From contig JAUVAG010000024.1 in the NCBI GenBank assembly GCA_030591825.1, positions 1 to 8,889 on the forward strand: 8,889 bases of DNA, in the 5' to 3' direction. This document shows, in pieces, positions 6,218 through 8,889 of the stretch (position 1 is its first letter; each line of letters begins with the position of its first letter). Below the pieces are notes generated by a model. It was given only the letters and a program-made list of their open reading frames with translations. It did not search any database and was not told the origin of the DNA. The position numbers and the translations under genes are program-made. Source of the stretch: Dethiosulfatibacter sp. (lineage in GTDB: Bacteria > Bacillota > Clostridia > Tissierellales > Dethiosulfatibacteraceae).

Positions 6218-7300
6218 ATGATTAACAAAATTGTAAGAATTGTTTTGACAATTATTGGAATTTTCTTTGGTGTCGGCATTGCAGCAGTATTGGATAATCT
6301 TGGGCTTTTTAAGAACTTTGACTTGAATATTATTTTTATATTTGCATTTTTTGGAATTATATTTGGTTTTATTTTATTTTTAGCATCGCCAAAAATGAAA
6401 ATTCTGGGAGAGAGAATAGGTGATAACTTCGAAAGTGAATTATTGAAGTTCCAGACCAATGACATATTGATAGGTTCCATAGGATTGATAATAGGATTGA
6501 TTATAGCATTTCTTATAAGTCAACCTTTGTACAATTTACGCATACCGTTTTTAGGTACTGCCTTGTCTGCAATTTTCTATTTGTTTTTTGGATATCTTGG
6601 TGTATCAATTGCAACGAGAAAGGGCGATGAGTTTGCATCTACGCTTATAGGTAACAAGTTAAACTTAAATCAGAAATCTGACAAACAGGACAAGGACAGT
6701 AATGTATCAGCACCGAAGATTTTGGATACCAGTGTAATAATAGACGGGAGAATAGCGGATATTTGCAAAACTGGATTTGTTGAAGGTACTTTGATTATTC
6801 CGGAATTCGTTCTTCTTGAGCTTCAGCACATAGCCGATTCATCAGATGGTCTCAAAAGGAACAGAGGAAGAAGAGGTCTTGATATTCTGAATAAGCTTCA
6901 GAATGAGCAGATAATCAGTGTTAGAATCGAGAGCAAGGATTTTCCGGACGTTAACGAGGTAGACACCAAGCTTTTAAAGCTTGCTGAATACATGGATGGA
7001 GTTGTACTTACAAATGACTATAACTTGAATAAAGTGGCTGAATTCCATGGAGTACAGGTTCTGAACATTAACGAACTTGCAAATGCAGTTAAACCAGTGG
7101 TTCTTCCAGGAGAAGAAATGACAATCCAGGTTGTCAGGGATGGAAAAGAAGCAGGTCAGGGTCTTGCATATCTTGATGATGGAACAATGATAGTTGTTGA
7201 CGGTGGAAAGAGGCATATTGGTGAAACATTAAATGTTGTGGTAACAAGCGTACTACAGACTGCTGCAGGAAGAATGATTTTCGCAAAATTTAACAAGTAA
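6218..7300 (+). CDS. yacL: Membrane PIN-TRAM domain protein, YacL family
   Basis: This 360-aa protein has four hydrophobic helices (about 5-25, 38-57, 83-100, 108-130) and a polar linker rich in Lys, Asp and Gln (148-162). A PIN nuclease domain (about 166-285) follows, then a C-terminal TRAM RNA-binding domain (about 295-356). The acidic PIN residues are all present: Asp170 in LDTS, Glu201 in LLELQ, Asp249 in VDTK and Asp267 in TNDYN. An active metal-dependent RNase tethered to the membrane is therefore expected. The natural substrate of YacL proteins is not well established. An in-frame ATG at 6200 exists, but its next codons are the G-rich ribosome binding site itself. GGAGG (6206-6210) lies 7 nt before ATG 6218, which is the chosen start. 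Its position before ispD-ispF matches B. subtilis. Confidence 0.93.
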   Translation: MINKIVRIVLTIIGIFFGVGIAAVLDNLGLFKNFDLNIIFIFAFFGIIFGFILFLASPKMKILGERIGDNFESELLKFQTNDILIGSIGLIIGLIIAFLISQPLYNLRIPFLGTALSAIFYLFFGYLGVSIATRKGDEFASTLIGNKLNLNQKSDKQDKDSNVSAPKILDTSVIIDGRIADICKTGFVEGTLIIPEFVLLELQHIADSSDGLKRNRGRRGLDILNKLQNEQIISVRIESKDFPDVNEVDTKLLKLAEYMDGVVLTNDYNLNKVAEFHGVQVLNINELANAVKPVVLPGEEMTIQVVRDGKEAGQGLAYLDDGTMIVVDGGKRHIGETLNVVVTSVLQTAAGRMIFAKFNK

Positions 7301-7303
7301 GGC

Positions 7304-7325
7304 AAAGACAAAGATAAAGACAAAG
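7304..7325 (+). repeat. Short AAAGAY hexamer repeat
   Basis: Directly after the yacL stop, AAAGAC, AAAGAT and AAAGAC follow one another and a partial fourth copy begins. It is a short purine-rich tract; no function can be assigned. Confidence 0.5.
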
Positions 7326-7345
7326 CAGCTACATAAAATGAAATG

Positions 7346-7377
7346 AAAATGGATTTTGGGAAACCGGAATCCATTTT
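7346..7377 (+). terminator. Stable GNRA-capped hairpin between yacL and ispD
   Basis: Ten Watson-Crick pairs (AAAATGGATT 7346-7355 with AATCCATTTT 7368-7377) continue through two G-U pairs and two G-C pairs to a GAAA tetraloop (7360-7363), 14 bp in all. Only four U residues lie at the base and the next bases are GCAGG, so this is a poor classical terminator. It may act as a partial terminator, an RNA processing site or an mRNA stabiliser ahead of ispD. Confidence 0.55.
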
Positions 7378-7400
7378 GCAGGTTTGGATGTGAATGTTAA

Positions 7401-8090
7401 ATGGAAAAAATTGCAGTTGTAATAGCTTCAGCAGGCAGTGGAAAAAGATTATCATCTGATGTGAAAAAACAGTATATGCTCCTTGGGAACAAGCCCATAC
7501 TATATCATACCATCAAGAAGTTTGATGAAATTGAAAATGTTGACAGTATAACTGTCGTGTGCGATGCTGAAGGAATTGAATTTGTTGAAAAAGAAATAAT
7601 AGAAAAATATGCCTTTAAGAAGACGGTAAATACTGTTAAGGGAGGAGCTACCAGAACTGAATCAGTTCTGAGAGGTCTTGAATCTCTTAAGTCTGATACT
7701 AAATATGTGTTGATTCATGACGGAGTAAGACCCTTCATAAAGGGTGCTGTTATAAAAGAAGCCATAAGGCAGACATTGTCAGGGAAATCAATAGTGGTAT
7801 GTTCCAAGACTGTAGATACCATAAAGGTGGCAGAAGAAGGCAAAATAGTCAAAACTCTTGATAGAAGTGTTCTATGGAATGCGGAGACACCCCAATGTTT
7901 CAATTATGGACTGATACTTGAAATGGTGGGAGAGGCTGTTGATTTAGACGTTCAGTTTACTGATGAAGCATCAATACTTGAATATTTTGGTTTTGATGTC
8001 CATATAGTCGAAAATAGCCATTCTAACTTAAAGATAACAATGCCTAAGGATCTTGTCTATGGCGAGTACCTGTTAAAGGGAGAGATGTAG
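7401..8090 (+). CDS. ispD: 2-C-methyl-D-erythritol 4-phosphate cytidylyltransferase
   Basis: IspD joins CTP to 2-C-methyl-D-erythritol 4-phosphate to give CDP-ME, the third step of the MEP isoprenoid pathway in the cytosol. At 229 aa it has normal length. The nucleotide-binding loop reads ASAGSGKRL (9-17) followed by KKQY (22-25). It then shows GGATRTESV (81-89), HDGVRPF (106-112), AETPQCF (161-167), TDEAS (187-191) and NLKITMPKDL (209-218), whose Lys211 matches the substrate-binding lysine of E. coli IspD. The ATG at 7401 directly follows an in-frame TAA (7398-7400), so no earlier start is possible. The ribosome binding site is weak (GTGA, 7390-7393), unlike every other gene here. It lies 100 bp after yacL and 3 bp before ispF, with which it surely forms an operon. 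Identification is secure. Confidence 0.97.
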   Translation: MEKIAVVIASAGSGKRLSSDVKKQYMLLGNKPILYHTIKKFDEIENVDSITVVCDAEGIEFVEKEIIEKYAFKKTVNTVKGGATRTESVLRGLESLKSDTKYVLIHDGVRPFIKGAVIKEAIRQTLSGKSIVVCSKTVDTIKVAEEGKIVKTLDRSVLWNAETPQCFNYGLILEMVGEAVDLDVQFTDEASILEYFGFDVHIVENSHSNLKITMPKDLVYGEYLLKGEM

Positions 8091-8093
8091 CAT

Positions 8094-8564
8094 ATGCGTG
8101 TTGGATTAGGATATGATGTACACAAGCTTGTTGAAAACAGAAAGTTAATACTTGGTGGCGTTGAAATTCCTCATGAAAAGGGACTTCTTGGACATTCTGA
8201 TGCAGATGTACTTGTACACTCCATAATGGATGCCCTTTTAGGAGCAATGGGAAAGGGTGACATAGGGAAGCATTTCCCAGACAGTGACGATGCCTATAAG
8301 GATATTTCAAGCTTGAAGCTTTTGGAAAAGGTTGTGGAACTTGTAAACAGAGATTATGTTGTTGTAAACATCGATAATGTAATAATGGCTGAAAGGCCCC
8401 GTATATCACCTCATATAGATGAAATGAAAAAAATACTTTCAAGAGTTATGATGGTGGAGGAAGACAGGATAAACATAAAGGGAACTACAACTGAAAAGTT
8501 GGGTTTTGTAGGAAGAGAAGAAGGTATTGCATCGGAAAGTATTGTTCTTCTTGACAATAAATAG
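8094..8564 (+). CDS. ispF: 2-C-methyl-D-erythritol 2,4-cyclodiphosphate synthase
   Basis: IspF cyclises CDP-ME 2-phosphate to 2-C-methyl-D-erythritol 2,4-cyclodiphosphate with release of CMP, two steps after IspD. The 156-aa length is typical of the homotrimeric enzyme. The zinc ligands are visible as Asp8 and His10 in GYDVH and His42 in [16 protein letters not shown] (30-40), GKHFPD and the late [10 protein letters not shown] segment are family hallmarks. GGGAGAG (8078-8084), inside the end of ispD, serves as ribosome binding site 9 nt before the ATG. Its last codons contain the -35 box of the promoter for the following T-box leader. The intermediate kinase ispE is not in the window. Confidence 0.97.
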   Translation: MRVGLGYDVHKLVENRKLILGGVEIPHEKGLLGHSDADVLVHSIMDALLGAMGKGDIGKHFPDSDDAYKDISSLKLLEKVVELVNRDYVVVNIDNVIMAERPRISPHIDEMKKILSRVMMVEEDRINIKGTTTEKLGFVGREEGIASESIVLLDNK

Positions 8565-8579
8565 CTTATCTAGTAAACT
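8551..8579 (+). promoter_or_regulatory. Promoter of the proS T-box leader
   Basis: A perfect -35 TTGACA (8551-8556) lies within the last ispF codons. It is followed by a 17-bp spacer and TAAACT (8574-8579), a four-of-six match to the -10 consensus. The start would be near 8586, shortly before Stem I of the T-box. Confidence 0.65.
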
Positions 8580-8599
8580 TTTAATTATCTAAATATAAG

Positions 8600-8820
8600 C
8601 TTTGAAGAGAATAGTAGATGCTGTAAGACTATAGAGAGGGAATGGTTGGTGAGAATTCCTGTCCAATGCAGTAGTGAACCTGACTCCGAGCATTCAGGCT
8701 AAAACCTGAACGGCTAAAACCGTTAAATGATTGAGTGACTGCAAAAGCAGTAATTAGAGTGGTACCGCGGATATCCGTCTCTTTGTCGAAAAACAAAAGG
8801 GATGGTTTTTTTGTTTTTTG
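8600..8820 (+). promoter_or_regulatory. T-box riboswitch, proline-type specifier (CCU)
   Basis: All main parts of a tRNA-sensing T-box can be read. Stem I begins with the AGAGAATAGTAGA motif (about 8607-8619). Its distal loop region holds GGTTGGTGAG. The specifier loop reads GAACCT, placing the proline codon CCU at 8679-8681. Hairpins follow at 8693-8710, 8709-8724 (Stem II region) and 8738-8751 (Stem III, ACTGC-AAAA-GCAGT). The antiterminator pairs AGAG (8756-8759) with CTCT (8779-8782) and CGG with CCG. Its 7-nt bulge UGGUACC (8760-8766) has UGGU pairing with the ACCA end of uncharged tRNA, consistent with the A discriminator of tRNA-Pro. Uncharged tRNA-Pro would block the terminator and turn on the downstream synthetase gene. 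A frame-shifted reading of the loop (ACC, CUG) is possible but less fitting. Confidence 0.96.
8775..8819 (+). terminator. Intrinsic terminator of the T-box
   Basis: An imperfect stem of about 12 bp (8775-8786 with 8793-8805, with G-U pairs and one bulged A) is followed by seven U residues (8806-8812), one G and six more U. Its 5' arm reuses 8775-8782 from the antiterminator, so the two folds exclude each other. Confidence 0.92.
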
Positions 8821-8849
8821 GAAAAATAATTTATAAAAGGAAGTATAAA

Positions 8850-8889
8850 ATGGCTAAGAAAAAAGATGATTTTGTAAAAGAAATAACAC
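8850..8889 (+). CDS. proS: Prolyl-tRNA synthetase, first 13 codons (cut by window edge)
   Basis: Only MAKKKDDFVKEIT is visible. This start resembles the N-terminus of clostridial ProRS of the archaeal/eukaryote-like type, which typically opens with MAKK and an FVKEIT-like segment. The CCU-specifier T-box directly upstream and the common ispF-proS order in clostridia support the call. AAGGAAG (8837-8843) lies 6 nt before the ATG. If complete, it would attach proline to tRNA-Pro in the cytosol and be induced when tRNA-Pro is uncharged. No catalytic motif lies within the window, so the identity rests on context. Confidence 0.82.
   Translation, partial: MAKKKDDFVKEIT

Noticed and set aside
7304..7325. 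AAAGAY repeats considered as a CRISPR or regulatory repeat array
   Set aside because: The units are only 6 nt with no spacers, so this is simply a short purine-rich tandem tract.
8044..8442. Minus-strand open frame of 132 codons across ispD and ispF
   Set aside because: It is antisense to two secure enzymes, and its His/Cys/Leu-rich translation is typical of a shadow frame.
1..8889. Mobile element, phage, toxin-antitoxin or defence system
   Set aside because: No transposase, integrase, terminal repeats, attachment sites or small toxin-like pairs are visible; the genes are housekeeping or ordinary signalling genes.

Overview
This AT-rich window carries Gram-positive style signals: strong GGAGG ribosome binding sites, TTGACA/TATAAT promoters, a PyrR-type attenuator and a T-box leader. 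Gene content and order (radA ... carD, yacL, ispD, ispF, then a T-box and proS) point to a clostridial Firmicute, probably from the Peptostreptococcaceae or Tissierellia side of Clostridia. I cannot fix the genus from sequence alone.

Left arm, minus strand (1-3490). In transcription order this holds a membrane-anchored multi-PAS diguanylate cyclase (3490-1376), a small HAD-family 5'(3')-deoxyribonucleotidase-like protein (1313-738) and the start of a uracil permease uraA (548 to the window edge). uraA has its own promoter, whose -35 box covers the stop codon of the nucleotidase gene. Its leader carries a complete three-state PyrR attenuator: binding hairpin, antiterminator and terminator. This is a pyrimidine salvage corner controlled by UMP/uridine nucleotides.

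Divergent centre (3491-3623). The promoters for the cyclase gene and for the rightward genes lie back to back, and their upstream elements overlap.

Right arm, plus strand (3624-8889). A flavin-reductase-like protein sits 9 bp before radA (DNA repair ATPase). carD (RNA polymerase-binding regulator) follows with a strong promoter of its own. Then come a hairpin-rich gap, yacL (membrane PIN-TRAM protein), a 14-bp GNRA-capped hairpin, and the MEP isoprenoid pair ispD-ispF. A T-box riboswitch with a CCU (proline) specifier precedes the first 13 codons of proS. This resembles the Bacillus radA-disA-yacL-ispD-ispF block, but disA is absent and carD lies between radA and yacL.

I found no mobile elements, CRISPR arrays, tRNA or rRNA genes and no sign of an unknown multi-gene system. 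The most informative content is in the RNA-level switches, the overlapping promoters and the departures from the usual gene order.
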